Origin: Diaporthe sp. PMI_573
Taxonomy: Eukaryota > Ascomycota > Sordariomycetes > Diaporthales > Diaporthaceae
Direction: 5' to 3'
DNA length: 64,000 nucleotides
Assembly (NCBI GenBank): GCA_021399435.1
Contig: JAJTUP010000030.1
Location: 496,001 to 560,000, forward strand
Of the stretch, positions 1 through 11,535 are shown one piece after another. A program made the position numbers and the translations under genes. How positions within the stretch are numbered: the stretch's first letter is position 1; the number at the start of each line of letters is the position of its first letter. The notes beneath the pieces are model-generated. The model saw nothing but the letters and a program-made list of their open reading frames with translations, was not told the DNA's origin and ran no database searches.

Positions 1-1519
1 CCGGGTCGGGCACCGGGACGAACTCTTCTAACATCACGTCACTGTGCGCGCATTTGAATACCATTTGTGAACGGGTAAAGTAGACATGCCGCGCCGAGAG
101 CGCCCGCTCCTGGAACGTCCACGCCCGGGAGCTCCACACCGACTCGTCGATGTCGCGGATCGGTTGACGCGGGTCGTGAAGCGCCACTGCCAGGGTGATG
201 CCTTGAATTCTTATTGTGTCCTGTGCGACGGAACGAAGCGCGCTACCCATGCCGGGTAGTCCCTCGTGCGGGTCGGCGTTCGCAGAGGCGACGATGGTCA
301 ACGTGGCGCCGCCGTATATTGGACCCATCTTCGATATGATTCTTGCCTTATCCTCGGGATCGTCTTGAAGGATGCACAGAGCATCAACCCACAGGTACCG
401 CAAGCCCGCTTCTTTGGTGACCTTGATTGCGTCTTTTATGGTCTGAGGTAACTCAACTTCTTGTAGCCCGTTCGGTGCCTCTAGGCCGTCTTTTGTGGCG
501 GTGGTGTATTGCGTCTGGCTGCCTTTTCCCCACACATAAGATAAGCAGGCGTATCGACATGGCGTTTCTACCTCACGGACGCGAAGCTCTTCCGTATCAA
601 TGACCCGAAATGAGGCCATATCGAGTTCAAGCCCTTTGCCAGAAGACGGATGAGTATCATCGCAGATCTGGAACCATTCCCTCAGACGGTCCATATCAGC
701 TCGATTCTGCTGCACAAATCTTCCCGCCAGGGGCTGCTGCGGTTGTTCTTCCACCCTTTGCAGCACAATTCTCTCAACTGCCTTTGACTCTATTTCCAGC
801 TCAATCTCCAGTCTGAGAGCACACTCTGGGCCATCGTCTAGTACATTGATGTAGAACTGGCCGTCCGCGATATCATCATCTGATATCTGGGATAAGCTTC
901 CGCTCTCGTTGATCTTTCGACGCAGTAGTCCGCACATAGCACAATTGCTCCCGTCGTCTTGCATTATTCTCCATATACCGTAGGCGTTTATCTGCGTGGG
1001 TAACGATGGTACGTTGTTACCCGGAAGTCCACGCTTGGTAAACAGCGCCTCGAAGTCAAGGTGTCGGCACATGTCGCAGAGATATCCAGGATCATCCTCG
1101 GGGATGACTTCCGGGTCGCTAATGAACCACTCATCGTCCAGCGGTGCATCGGGACTGGAAGGCTGCCAACGCTTGACAAAACCGTGATGCTTGTACTGCT
1201 TAAACCTCTCTCGCTGTTCGCCAGTGGCCTTGGCGATGATGCGTCGGTCATCCTCGACTTCTCGCTGGAGGCTGATGGTGAGGCGCTCAAGGTCCTTGTC
1301 CGAGAGGATGTCAACGTCGCGCTTCTTCTCCGTTTCGTCCCGGCGGGCATCCAGCTTGGCTATGCTTCTGGCACCTCGTCTCTGGTAGAAGTCCATTAAG
1401 TCCTTGTTGGACCCACCTGCAGTCTCTTCTGGCTGGTCCGAGGTGCAGGCTTCCGGGAATTCCGAGACCACAGCATCCGACGTAGCGGCCGCTGGCCCAT
1501 GATTGCTATTTTGTTCCAT
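1..1519 (-). CDS. HET-domain protein, 3' end cut by window edge
   Basis: The minus strand is open without interruption from the ATG at 1519 to the left edge (about 506 residues seen, C-terminus missing). An in-frame stop lies just upstream of this ATG, which supports the start. A charged N-terminal part with two CxxC pairs (C148/C151 and C193/C196) precedes a canonical HET domain. Its landmarks are YACLSYVWG near residue 323, LRYLWVDALCILQ, the segment GATLTIVASANADPHEGLP, and SRAWTFQERALSARHVYF near the edge. HET domains are known in fungi as triggers of incompatibility cell death and resemble TIR-type signalling domains; that this protein acts so is inference. No intron is needed in the visible part. 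Confidence 0.93.
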   Translation of the reverse strand, partial: MEQNSNHGPAAATSDAVVSEFPEACTSDQPEETAGGSNKDLMDFYQRRGARSIAKLDARRDETEKKRDVDILSDKDLERLTISLQREVEDDRRIIAKATGEQRERFKQYKHHGFVKRWQPSSPDAPLDDEWFISDPEVIPEDDPGYLCDMCRHLDFEALFTKRGLPGNNVPSLPTQINAYGIWRIMQDDGSNCAMCGLLRRKINESGSLSQISDDDIADGQFYINVLDDGPECALRLEIELEIESKAVERIVLQRVEEQPQQPLAGRFVQQNRADMDRLREWFQICDDTHPSSGKGLELDMASFRVIDTEELRVREVETPCRYACLSYVWGKGSQTQYTTATKDGLEAPNGLQEVELPQTIKDAIKVTKEAGLRYLWVDALCILQDDPEDKARIISKMGPIYGGATLTIVASANADPHEGLPGMGSALRSVAQDTIRIQGITLAVALHDPRQPIRDIDESVWSSRAWTFQERALSARHVYFTRSQMVFKCAHSDVMLEEFVPVPDP

Positions 1520-1987
1520 GATATTTCACTACAAGAGCGAGTGAGGTGCTTCATTTGCAGTGAGGCCGCCTTACTTTGTGGTCGGAAAAGACCGACAGTC
1601 TTGAGTGCGAGTGAGCAGGCGCAGGATCCGCAGCACGCGTCTAGAACATGGGTGCTGTCTAATTATGGTTGGGCGGCGAAGCGCGTCTGGATCCACCTGT
1701 GTCAGCACTGGGTAGCACCGCCCCAAGGGGTCCGAATAGGCAGCAACCACGTGCAAGATCAGGCACGGTGGGAGATTGATCCATGGTTCGCAAATTCACA
1801 TGTAATAAAATACAAGTTTTTGTTGCAGCGGATGAAGAGGTACCGGTACCCAAATTAATATGCATCGGAGAGGGGGGGGTGTGTTTAAGACAAGCTTCTC
1901 ACCCTGCACCACGCCTTGCAATAACGGTTCTCTGTGGCAATTCTAAACCGTGCCAGCACTCTTTGAACCCATTCTTGGACAGTTCTT

Positions 1988-2030
<43 letters not shown>

Positions 2031-4483
2031 CACTGTCCCTCTCCGCAGCTTCCCATTATGTGTCTTTTACTGCACATCTGATTTTGAGTAGTTTGTTTGA
2101 GATTAGTTGGTGGTAATTTAAGCCGCTCCCTCCTTGGAATTTTTACAAAACAGCTACAATATGTGAATGGCTAGTCGCATTAGTATCCGCCCGGTACTGT
2201 GTGAAGCGCATACCAGTTGACTTGATTTGTCAGTACGTCTGAAGCGGTGCGGTGGGGAAGTCCCTTCGAAGAGCGGAGACCTCTAGTAAATATCGACTGA
2301 GTGGGTGCGGTTGCTGAACCTCTTCAATTATTCATCAGGTAACTTCATTACAATAGGTGGCTTGGACCAAATCTGTTCTATCTGAATCGATGGCAAAATA
2401 ACATGACAAAAGTTTTCACGCTTCGAAGGGAAAGAAAACCATACTGAAATTGTGTTTCTATCATCCTTCGACCAAAGACGCAGTGAAAAGGCTCGAACTT
2501 TGCTCCTTTTGCTGGCCGCCCATCCAACTGGGTGTCTGGAATATTCTCAGCTCCACTTCCGAGATCTCCGGGCAACTTGCCTGGCTCGGCAGCATCGGGC
2601 CTGAGATCTGTCCCGTTGACTGACGGACACGTCCGCCGCTCGGGACACAGACCGGAATCTGTTTACATATTTGTCAGACGAGTAATACACGAACACCATC
2701 ATCATGTTCCTAATTCACCATACCAGGGAAAATTCGTATGGTTGTACCAAAAATAAGCACTTGAGGCGAAAGTATTGGGAAGTCAAGGCGGAGTGTTCGG
2801 GAAATTCGGTTGATTCGGCGGCTCGGACAAAGAATGAAGGAGGCGCATATGGTTCGACGCAAAAGCTGTGACCTTGCCAGAGATACCGCCTGTCATCTGC
2901 CTCATCAGGTCTGTTGCCTCCCACTTGAGGGTCTTGTCATACTCCCCTTTGCCGCAGCGGGCGGCAGTCATGATGATGACAAAAGGGTCCCGGCTTGTGC
3001 GGACAAATTCAATAAAGGCCCTCAACATGGATTTCGGAGTTCAAATGTTGACTATATACCGTGGCGGCATTTTGAACCCTTGTTGCTTTTCTTTTCCTTA
3101 TCCGAGGCGGCGGAAGAGATACACTTCCTGTTATTCAATACGGCATCTGCTGTCACGCTGCTGCGAGATAACTTATTGAGACGAGGCGATGTGAAAATTC
3201 TCTCATTTACACGTGCTGAAAAGACAACGCAAGGGTTGTCGTTTGGAATATCTGGATATTGACTGCGATGACCGACCGCCGGAAGAAACACTGGGCTAAT
3301 ATCGGCGGGATGAAACTTTGTCCCGTCCCCGGTGGTGAGGTTATTTTTGCAGGGTCGTTTTAGGATCGCTGGCCGCCCGCATTTCTCCACCGGGCGGAAC
3401 GTTTGCATCTGCAGAGTTATTAGCGAATGTAACCCTGGGCCCGAGGAATGAGAATCATGGTTATTGTTGATACTTATTAGTCAACATCAAGCCATCAGTA
3501 ACATTTTCCATGTAGACGGCGCTCGACTCTGAATCTGCCAGGTTAGGACGCACTGGTTGGCAACAGTCTCTAATGCTACAGCAGCTTCATCTTACCCTTT
3601 CGCGTTCTGCCATCCTCTTCAGGTACGGATAGGCACTGAGCAAAACTTTAAATTTACTGTACCCTCAAATCCAGCTCGATGCGCCATTTAATAACAATTT
3701 TCTGCTAGACATTCTAGAAGAAATCAACCCGGCCGCATCTTGAATGGCCTCAGAAGTGGCCAGTTACGGGCGGACACTATGTTGGTACTGTAAGCCCTAG
3801 CATGGAGGTGAAGTGGGGTCAGAACTCCAATGACGATGTACTTCCAGGCTGCAGTGTGACCATTGCCCATGTTCTGAACGACTCTAAGGAGGCGAAAGTG
3901 GTCTCGGCCATCATGGCCATCTCCGTAGGTAGTCAACTGGTCTAGAGCGGGAGGCCATGGGGGCTGAGATGGCTATGCAAAAGGACTTGGTATAGCCATT
4001 GAGCTCGGTCTTTTCACCACAAGCGGTGACGGGGCTTTTGTGCAGCGGCGGACACAATCTCGGGACCGATTCTTAGTACTTCCGGCCACGTGTGTCGGCC
4101 AGCATCCAACTAAAGATAACGTTCGGCAATTCAGCTGACTTAAAGTAGTCACCCAACCACCACTTGCGCCTCACAGCAGCGCTGACTGGATTTGGGAGTT
4201 GATGCTGGGGTAGTCCGACGGCTTTCGCAGCTGCAGTGGGACAGAACCTGCTTGGCTACGGACCCGGGCTTGGGACGATGATACATTAATAGGCTTGGGG
4301 GATGAACTGGTGTGCATGAATGATGCCCCGGCCTTTGACCAACTCTGCCAAAAGTCGGTGGTGCCTTTTGTACATAAAGAAGCACATTCCAATCGACAAG
4401 GGCAACGAGCAGTTGAACGTTTCAGAAGTTTGGCTCCAGTGCCGAGTCCCTGCTCGATATGCGAATGCACCTAGCCTGACAAA
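1520..4483. other. Intergenic region, no recognised gene
   Basis: Open frames here are short, overlap on both strands and match no family I know. The stretch holds the upstream region of the HET gene, a pure 40-base T run and the promoter side of the MFS gene. I see no repeat with recognisable ends. Confidence 0.5.
1991..2030. repeat. Pure poly(T) tract of 40 bases
   Basis: Forty uninterrupted T residues lie about 470 bases upstream of the HET start. On the minus strand this is a poly(A) run, which could be the tail of an old retro-inserted copy, but no recognisable element sits beside it and I see no clear target-site duplication. Simple slippage, or an assembly length error, is equally possible. 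Confidence 0.95.
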
Positions 4484-6428
4484 ATGTCTTCTCCGCCAAA
4501 GATCGTTTTAGAGGTACCCAGGGAGCCCAGCCTTGAGGATGGCCCTTGGTCACCACGATGGCCAGACCAAGCATACTATTATAACGGGAGGCCAAGGATT
4601 CTACTTGATGAAGAACAGGCAGTATCACGTTCAAGTTTAGAGACAATCGCAACGCCTTACAATAGTGCAGAGCCGAAGAAGGACCCCGATCTTGTAAGTT
4701 AGCTTCAACCATACTCGTATACTTCATTCATCTTCCTACCAACCATGACCCAGTGTGATGGTCACTCAACTAATATGGGGATACGAACAAACAGGTGGCA
4801 TGGGATGGCCCAAACGACCCGGAGAATCCCAAGAACTGGACAATGGGCAAGAAGTGGGCCACCACGATGGTGGTATCAGCCTTCACCTTCATCTCGCCCG
4901 TGTCGTCGTCCATGGTGGCGCCCGCGCTGGGAAAGATGGCACACGACCTTGGCATTACCAGCGAAGTCGAGTCCCAGATGACGCTGTCTATCTTCGTGCT
5001 CGCCTTCGCCATCGGCCCGCTCCTCTTCGGTCCCCTGTCTGAGAGCTTCGGCAGAAAGCCCACCCTACTAATCACCAACTTCTACTACCTGGTTTTCAAC
5101 TTCGGGTGCGGCTTCTCACAGACCGGAGCCCAGATGCTGGTTTGCCGCTTCATGAGCGGCATCGGGGGCAGTGCGCCCTTGGCTGTTGGCGGTGGAGTTT
5201 TGAGGTAAGGTTGATTGACATTTTCACTTGTTTTCTGTTCGCCCTATAAGCCATGCCACTGGCTCCAACGAATTTGACTAATTCCGTCTTAATCAGTGAT
5301 TGCTGGGCCCCAGAACAGCGCGGGAAAGCCGTCGGAATTTACAGTCTTGCACCTCTACTTGGCCCCGTCATTGGGCCCCTGGCCGGCGGTTTCATAGCAG
5401 AAAACACCACGTGGCGGTGGGTGTTCTATGCAACGACCATCACAGCCATCGTGATCCAGTTCGCAGGCGTCTATCACATGCCCGAGTCCCACGCCACTAT
5501 CATCCTCCAGAAGCGCCGCGACCGGTTGGCCAAGGAGACGGGCAACCAGAACCTGTATATCGCCAAGGACAAGCAGGAGACGCTGCTCCAGGCCATCGGC
5601 AGCTCCATGGCACGGCCAACGCGGTTGCTGGCCACGCAGCCCATCGTGCAGCTGATCGCCCTGTACATGGGCTACCTATTTGGGCTCTTCTACCTGATAC
5701 TTTCTACCTTCCCCACCCTCTACGGCGAAGTCTACGGCCAAAGCCTTGGAATCAGCGGCCTGCATTACATCTCGCTGGGCTTGGGCTTCACGATCGGGGC
5801 ACAGGTCAACGCACAGATCACGGACCGGCTGTATAGGAAGCTAACAGCTAAGCACTATCAGAAGCTGGATGGGGAGAAGAAGATGGAGTGCAACTGCAAC
5901 TGTGCGTGCCATAGCGCGCATGGCAATACGCCTCCCGCGGCGCCTCCCGCTATGCCCCCCGGACCCCCTGGACCACCAGGAGGCCCACCAGGAGGCCCAC
6001 CGGGAATGCCAAGAAAGGGCCGGCCGGAGTTCCGCATCCCATCGATGTTCGTCGGATCACTGCTCATCCCCGTCGGTCTCTTCTGGTACGGGTGGAGCGC
6101 GCAGGCGAGGCTGCACTGGATCATGCCGGACATCGGCATCACCATCTTCGCCGCGGGGTCCATCACCTGCCTGCAGTGCATGCAGGCCTACATCATCGAC
6201 TCGTACACGCGCTTCGCCGCCAGCGGCATGGCCGCCGTCATCGTGCTGCGCAGCCTGGCGGGGTTCGGCTTCCCGCTCTTCGCGCCTTACATGTACTCGG
6301 CCCTGGGCTACGGCTGGGGCAACAGCGTGCTGGGCTTCGTTAGCATTGTCGTTGGCATCCCGGCCCCGTACTTCTTCTGGTTCTACGGTCAGAAGCTGCG
6401 TGCCAAGTCGAAGTACGCTATTGGTTGA
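4484..6428 (+). CDS. MFS transporter, DHA1 drug/polyamine type
   Basis: Three exons (4484-4693, 4795-5204, 5297-6428) joined by GT-AG introns give a 583-residue membrane protein. Exon 1 encodes a cytosolic N-terminus. Exon 2 opens with the DHA1 hallmark VAWDGPNDPENPKNW and carries the MFS signature GPLSESFGRKP between TM2 and TM3. Exon 3 continues in frame with SDCWAPEQRGKAVGIYSLAP and GPLAGGFI. The family exports toxicants or polyamines by proton antiport at the plasma membrane; the substrate cannot be read from sequence. Oddity: between the usual DRLYRKL and GRPEFRIP segments of a cytosolic loop lies an extra stretch of roughly 45 residues (about 398-446) with a cysteine cluster CNCNCACH and a Pro-Gly-rich collagen-like run. 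Confidence 0.93.
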
Positions 6429-7348
6429 AGAAAGTGGGTTTATTGTTACGGTATAGAAGTGAAAGTCGTGGTAATGTTCTCGGTATTGCAACATCGTTTC
6501 CTTTACCTAGGTAGTTGGTGTTACGGCGCGGTGGGTCTTCTCGTTCCGGGATAGGGATTGGCATCACGGTCAACGGGCAAATGAAGGAATGGCGTTGGGG
6601 ATTTACTGGCATAGAATGTACATGGGATGATGACTGGCATGGTCAAGTTTTGAACAGGCTTATATTCAAACACATCCACTCTGATCCACTTGCCACCGAG
6701 TCTGTAACATTGTAAACGGTCGATTCATTGAATTGATCAGGCAAGAAGTGATGCTAGAGGAGCTATTCAGATGTCCATTGCATACTTTGTAGCGAAATGG
6801 TCTTGAAGCGAGCCTTGCAGAAGCAGAACACGGGCCATGGGTAGCTGGCAACAACATTTATAATTTTGACCCTTAGGTGCATATAATTATTATATCAGTG
6901 GGTGCGGATATTGGATCCTGTGACCCCTTCGTCAGAGGATACCATAACACGGCCGCCTAATTACTCTCTGGCAGGTGGGAAACGTACCACAAGCTTCGCC
7001 GACTGGGTGCTGTTCTAGGCACAAGACTCTACTAGCACGCTGCAGGAGATGTAGCTGGCTACCTAACGGCACCACGGAACGCATAGCAGGTATTTGGTGA
7101 GTCCTGGTATCCGAATACTCGTTCTCGTCCAAGCGTGATCTACTTGCTTCCACTCCAGCAAAAGACTCTGAACCTGGAACATCAGGTGGAAACTCCCATG
7201 AGCATCTTACTAGATTGGCTTGTGGGTATAGGTAGCCATTGGTGGATGCAAAAACATTCAATGTATTTATTACTTGCGCCTAGCACACGTCTGGAAACAA
7301 TGCTCCTCCACAGCAGCCCTGGCACCCCTTAGATAGCCTCAAATCCAT
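6429..7348. other. Intergenic region between convergent genes
   Basis: This is the space between the 3' ends of the MFS transporter and the 7-TM gene. Frames are short and unsupported. A CCTAGGTA motif near 6506 recurs at several places in the window and looks like ordinary low-complexity sequence. Confidence 0.5.
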
Positions 7349-8518
7349 CTAAACGCCCACAACATATCTGTCAGATGGCTGATGCCACTGCTCGCCGGGG
7401 CCCTTGTAGCTCGGATTCGCAGCCAGCGCAGGTGGGCCCTGAGCGTCCATCCACGGCTGCAGGGTAGTCCACAGGCCGTTGTGCTTGCGGATGACGATGG
7501 CGCAGACGAGAGACACAGCAGCGACAAAGATCCACGCGGTGATGATGGGATCTACGAACATGAGCGCAGTGTAAGTCTCATAATAGTTATCGTAGGCATA
7601 GAAGTTCGAGAGGACAAAGATGGAGATGTAGAACAGCATGTAAAGGTGGGTGATAAAGTTCAGGACGGCGGCGATGAGGAAGAGCATTGCTGACTGGAGA
7701 TGAGTCGCGTCAGTACAGGTTGTCAGGTGATGTTGGCACTGATACAGTAAGGATGTGGCGCGACTTACGTTCTTCAATACGTAGTTCCGCTTCGACTTCT
7801 GGAAAACGATTACGGCGAAAACTAACAGCGCCAGAGCCCAAAAAAAGGTGAGGAAGTTAAGGGCAATGCCCAGCTTCCTGCTAGCCTCGTATAGAGCATC
7901 GTCGATGCCATACCACATGCCGCTCAGATATTGTGAATACTCGGCGTTGTAGACGCCAAATTGTGCAATTGCGAGAATGGCCAGGATGGCGCAAGTGGTG
8001 ATGGCAGTATATCTCATCGCTTTCTGTAGCCCTGTCCTCGTCTGGGCGAGGCAGAAGAGGAAGCCGTTGCCCATCTCAACGAGTGTCATGATCAGGAGGA
8101 TGTCCGTAAAGTAGGAGAAAAGAGTCGACAAGGCGCTTATTCGCAGTTGAGCGTGGTAGACAATTTCCGCGTCAAGGTTGCCCCGATTGTAGACCATGGA
8201 AAGAATCCCCTGTATCATGTACAGGATGGGCCACCTGTTCACAATATGGTCAGTGGAACTAGTTTGAGTATCACAAGAGAATAGAAAAAGCCCCCATGTA
8301 GCAGATCTCGTTTGGTTATTATGAATACACTGGTTGACATACAGGATTGCGAACGGCAGCATGACCTTGAAATATGTCGTAGTCACCCGTGCCGGATCTT
8401 TCGAACGCGGTGCTCGGGCGAGGGTGATGCACATGATCGTGATCAATGGGACGATCACGATGGCCGTAAAGCCAATATTGACACCCTGTGTGATATCAGG
8501 GTCGATGTACCTTGTCAT
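7349..8518 (-). CDS. Fungal seven-TM integral membrane protein, unknown function
   Basis: The frame is open throughout, but two introns are clear: 8235-8342 (donor GTATGT, acceptor CAG) and 7694-7768 (donor GTAAGT, acceptor CAG). Their removal gives a 328-residue protein from exons 8518-8343, 8234-7769 and 7693-7349. It has about seven hydrophobic segments, beginning with VNIGFTAIVIVPLITIMCI, and a short hydrophilic tail ending in the TLQPWMDAQG region. No catalytic or receptor motif is visible and I cannot assign a family name. Splicing across the first intron restores the smooth segment AILWPILYMIQG, which supports the model. Confidence 0.85.
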   Translation of the reverse strand: MTRYIDPDITQGVNIGFTAIVIVPLITIMCITLARAPRSKDPARVTTTYFKVMLPFAILYVNQCIHNNQTRSATWGLFLFSCDTQTSSTDHIVNRWPILYMIQGILSMVYNRGNLDAEIVYHAQLRISALSTLFSYFTDILLIMTLVEMGNGFLFCLAQTRTGLQKAMRYTAITTCAILAILAIAQFGVYNAEYSQYLSGMWYGIDDALYEASRKLGIALNFLTFFWALALLVFAVIVFQKSKRNYVLKNVSRATSLLYQCQHHLTTCTDATHLQSAMLFLIAAVLNFITHLYMLFYISIFVLSNFYAYDNYYETYTALMFVDPIITAWIFVAAVSLVCAIVIRKHNGLWTTLQPWMDAQGPPALAANPSYKGPGEQWHQPSDRYVVGV

Positions 8519-9234
8519 TGTGCAGTGTATTGATCAATGCGATCAGTAGCAAATGGTACAAATGGTTATGCTGAGTGATATCAAGAAAGTAGATAGTAAC
8601 AATTATTAGATGCTATGCAAGGCAAATTGAAATTCAAAGTTAGACTTGCAAAAAATAACTGGAGCCCTGTGCAGAGTCTGGGGGACCGCATTCGTCTTAT
8701 AGAGGACAAAGGCACACCACACCGCAAAAGAGGTGGAAAGGAGTAAGAACCAAATCTGACGCCACAAAATGGGAGCCGCCGAGCAGTATACCTTGCCACC
8801 TGTCAAAATGCCCAGGCACCTGCGTCGCACAGCCATGCCATAGCACAAATAAGGAATCATTGAAAAGAGGGCGGATGGGATTGAGACGCAGGGTAACACT
8901 CCTTCGTCTGCCACGCGACCCAGGGGGTTTGGGCACAGCCCCGGTAGAATATGGTCAGGCACGCGCAGGCCGAATCATAACAGTGGTGCTGCGACGTGCA
9001 GGATGCGCCAAGACCCTGCCCAGGTAAAACTGCTAGGGTGATGTGCCCGGCTTGCCTGCTGAGTGCTTATTATGCTCGGAAGGAGCCTAGCGCAATTTTT
9101 GTCTCTCACCGCGAACACCAGATCGACAGGCGTTGCCTGGTGTTTCTTGAGTCGAATTGTATATTTATAGAGCCTCAGGAAGAGACAATATTTGGAAACG
9201 CCATCATGGCCTAGTTAGCGTTCGTCAACTTAGC
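8519..9234. other. Intergenic region
   Basis: This is the upstream side of the 7-TM gene and the downstream side of the exonuclease gene, both on the minus strand. I see no coding pattern or repeat worth naming. Confidence 0.5.
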
Positions 9235-11024
9235 CTATCCATTATACCCAAACATCATGGCTTGCTTGTGCATGTTGGCCTCCGTTTTGTCGTCTTTGTT
9301 GACCCTGAAGTACCTCAGCAGGCCGTGACGTGAGCCCTGCATGCGACGCTTGGCATATCAGTTCTCAATGCATGGAAGGAAACGTCGCATGTATACGGGG
9401 CACTCACACTGGGTATTCGCGCTCTTTTAAGCGCTGGTTGAGATGAGCTCCCGGGAGAAACAACATCGGCTGGGTCGCCGAGCTCGATGGGAGCCGACCG
9501 GCTGCCGCTTCCGGGCGTGATTTGCTGCACGGCACGACCTGCCGCTGTCCCGGAATCTGGGCTATGTCGTCGGGTTGCCTTCCGCAGATCCCTCGGCTCT
9601 TCGACTCTCGATACTGTCTCATTGCCCTCAACATCGCGCCGGGGGACCTCATCGTCCGACTGCTCAACGTTAAACGCCGCTTTCTCCTGCTCGACGTGGA
9701 TCGCGACAATGTTCAGTATCGCGGCCCCATACTTCTTAACCGTCTGTGGTCCGGCGCCCTTGAGCCGCATCAAAGCCGTCTCATTCTCGGGCCGGTGCGT
9801 CGCGATGAGATCCAGCGCAGAGTTGTGTATGATTTTCCACGTGTCCAGACGCCGTTGCTTGGCAATCCTTTCGCGGTGAGCCTTGAGCTTATGGATTAAC
9901 GACTGAGGTTGCCTCCTCGATGGCTTCGTCTTCCTGGGTGATGGTCCAGAACGGCCAGAGCGCATCGGTTCCAATGCCGCCCTGCTTCCCCGTTGACTGG
10001 GTGAAGCAGGTAATTGGCGATCTTGCTCTCCTTCAAGATCTGAACTCCGCGACTGGGTGCTTTGTGATACAATATCAATTGTGTGGATAGCCCCGTGTCG
10101 TCCTTGAAAGAAGTCTACCGCCCGGATGACTTTCAAGGATGTTCGATCACCCGGATCATCGAGCTGCAGGAGGAGGGCTGTCCCGCTCCTTGGTAAATCA
10201 ACAAACCTGTATTTCTCCGCGTATAGCGGGAGTGGCGGCTTGGGCTCCATCGACAACCTCATATAGTTGAGGTAGTGATACAGCATGAACCCGGCATATG
10301 CATCGGAGGCTGCGTAAGACTTCTGCTCCCGGGTCAGTTGCTTCCTCTGGCTCCAGTTGCTCGTCCGAACGCTGCTCTTCTTCAGCGGCAGGCCCAGGTG
10401 CGTCTGCACCTGCTCGCCCAGTGCACACAACTTCGTAGTGCACATACTGAACTCGCCGGTTGCCCCGTGTGTGACAAGATTATGCAGGTGGCTAAGCTCC
10501 ACCGCACCCTGCGGTTGCAACCCGAGATATTCTTGGAGCCTTCTGAAGTCCGCAGCGAGGATGTTCACTCCAGCCTTCATGATGACCGGTGACTCAATGA
10601 GTGCTCTCAGTACGGGCCCGATGAAGTCACTAGGCGACTTGCCAGTGTATGCTCCGAGATGGAATAAGGCAATCTTGTCTTCACATGCCATGGCGATGAC
10701 CCCGATCCTATCCTGTAGTCGACTGTCTTGGCTGTTGGTCCCGTCGTAAGATGGCCATTCCATGTCGAACCCTAGCACCTGTTCTTGACTGAATCCCCGC
10801 GCTATTTCTTCAGACTCAGCTTTGGATCTTGCGTACAAGACTTTGGGCTTCTGGTTACGCGGACCGCGGTACAGGTCATGGCTCCACCATAGCTGCTTGG
10901 ACTCGTGGCTGAGGCCATCGTGTTCCTTTGGCTTTGGCTGTTTGAGACGGAATGACAGAGGCCACCTCTCTGAGGCGAAGGTGGCTGTGTGACCCATCGA
11001 ATTATGGGTTGCTTGGGCAGACAT
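9235..11024 (-). CDS. DEDDy 3'-5' exonuclease with HRDC domain
   Basis: Exon 1 (11024-9408) and a short exon 2 (9336-9235) are separated by a 71-nt intron with GTGAGT and CAG ends; without splicing the frame ends in an unlikely tail. The product has 572 residues. An RNase D/WRN-type exonuclease domain shows Exo I FDMEW (D87, E89), Exo II AADFRRLQ (D159) and Exo III YAASD (Y237, D241), so all catalytic acidic residues are kept. An HRDC-like domain follows at about 379-440 (TWKIIHNSALDLI, then LKGAGPQTVKKYG). Such proteins trim DNA or RNA 3' ends; no helicase domain is attached. The tail from about 460 is Ser/Gly/Arg-rich and probably disordered. The start is the first ATG of the frame. Confidence 0.93.
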
Positions 11025-11535
11025 TTGGCTCTATTTATTGAGCTGTTGATGCTGCTATTCAGTGGCCAGAAGGCATCGTCTGATGAATGTCGCCGGGTGG
11101 ATAGGCCTTAAAGCCATGGGACCTGCGTTTCAAGCTCAGGTCCCACCCGGAATGCATGCTGGATTGAATGTTACCTCTTGCAGGGGTCTCGGAAACTTTA
11201 TTGTTCGGAGGTCTAATGCACTCCAATACGCGTATCACGGTTAACGGAGAACGAGGAGATAGTCTCTATGCTCTCTCTTTCAGATACTCCCATATAAGCA
11301 CGAGTCCACTTAAAATCATGGTTAAATGCTTTTCCTCCGTGTGGTCCTTCTGCGCCCTTCACCTGCAGCTCAGTGCAAGGAAATAACTCGGTATGAGGGG
11401 TAACATTGGTAACTTGGGTGGATGATTTAAAGAGTCAAGCATAGACCACTCAGCCTGAGATCAAGGATCTTGAGCTCAGACCACTAGTTACTTCGTCTCC
11501 TTCATTCCATGCAATTTATTATTTGACCTGTCAAG
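11025..11535. other. Divergent intergenic region, exonuclease / dehydratase
   Basis: This 511-bp gap lies between the starts of the minus-strand exonuclease gene and the plus-strand enolase-superfamily gene, so it must hold both promoters. A TATA-like CATATAAG occurs near 11290. No conserved operator is evident. Confidence 0.5.

Noticed and set aside
5858..6494. Long open frames on both strands inside the MFS gene
   Set aside because: They are GC-rich shadow frames of the transporter exon, Arg/Ala-rich and without domains.
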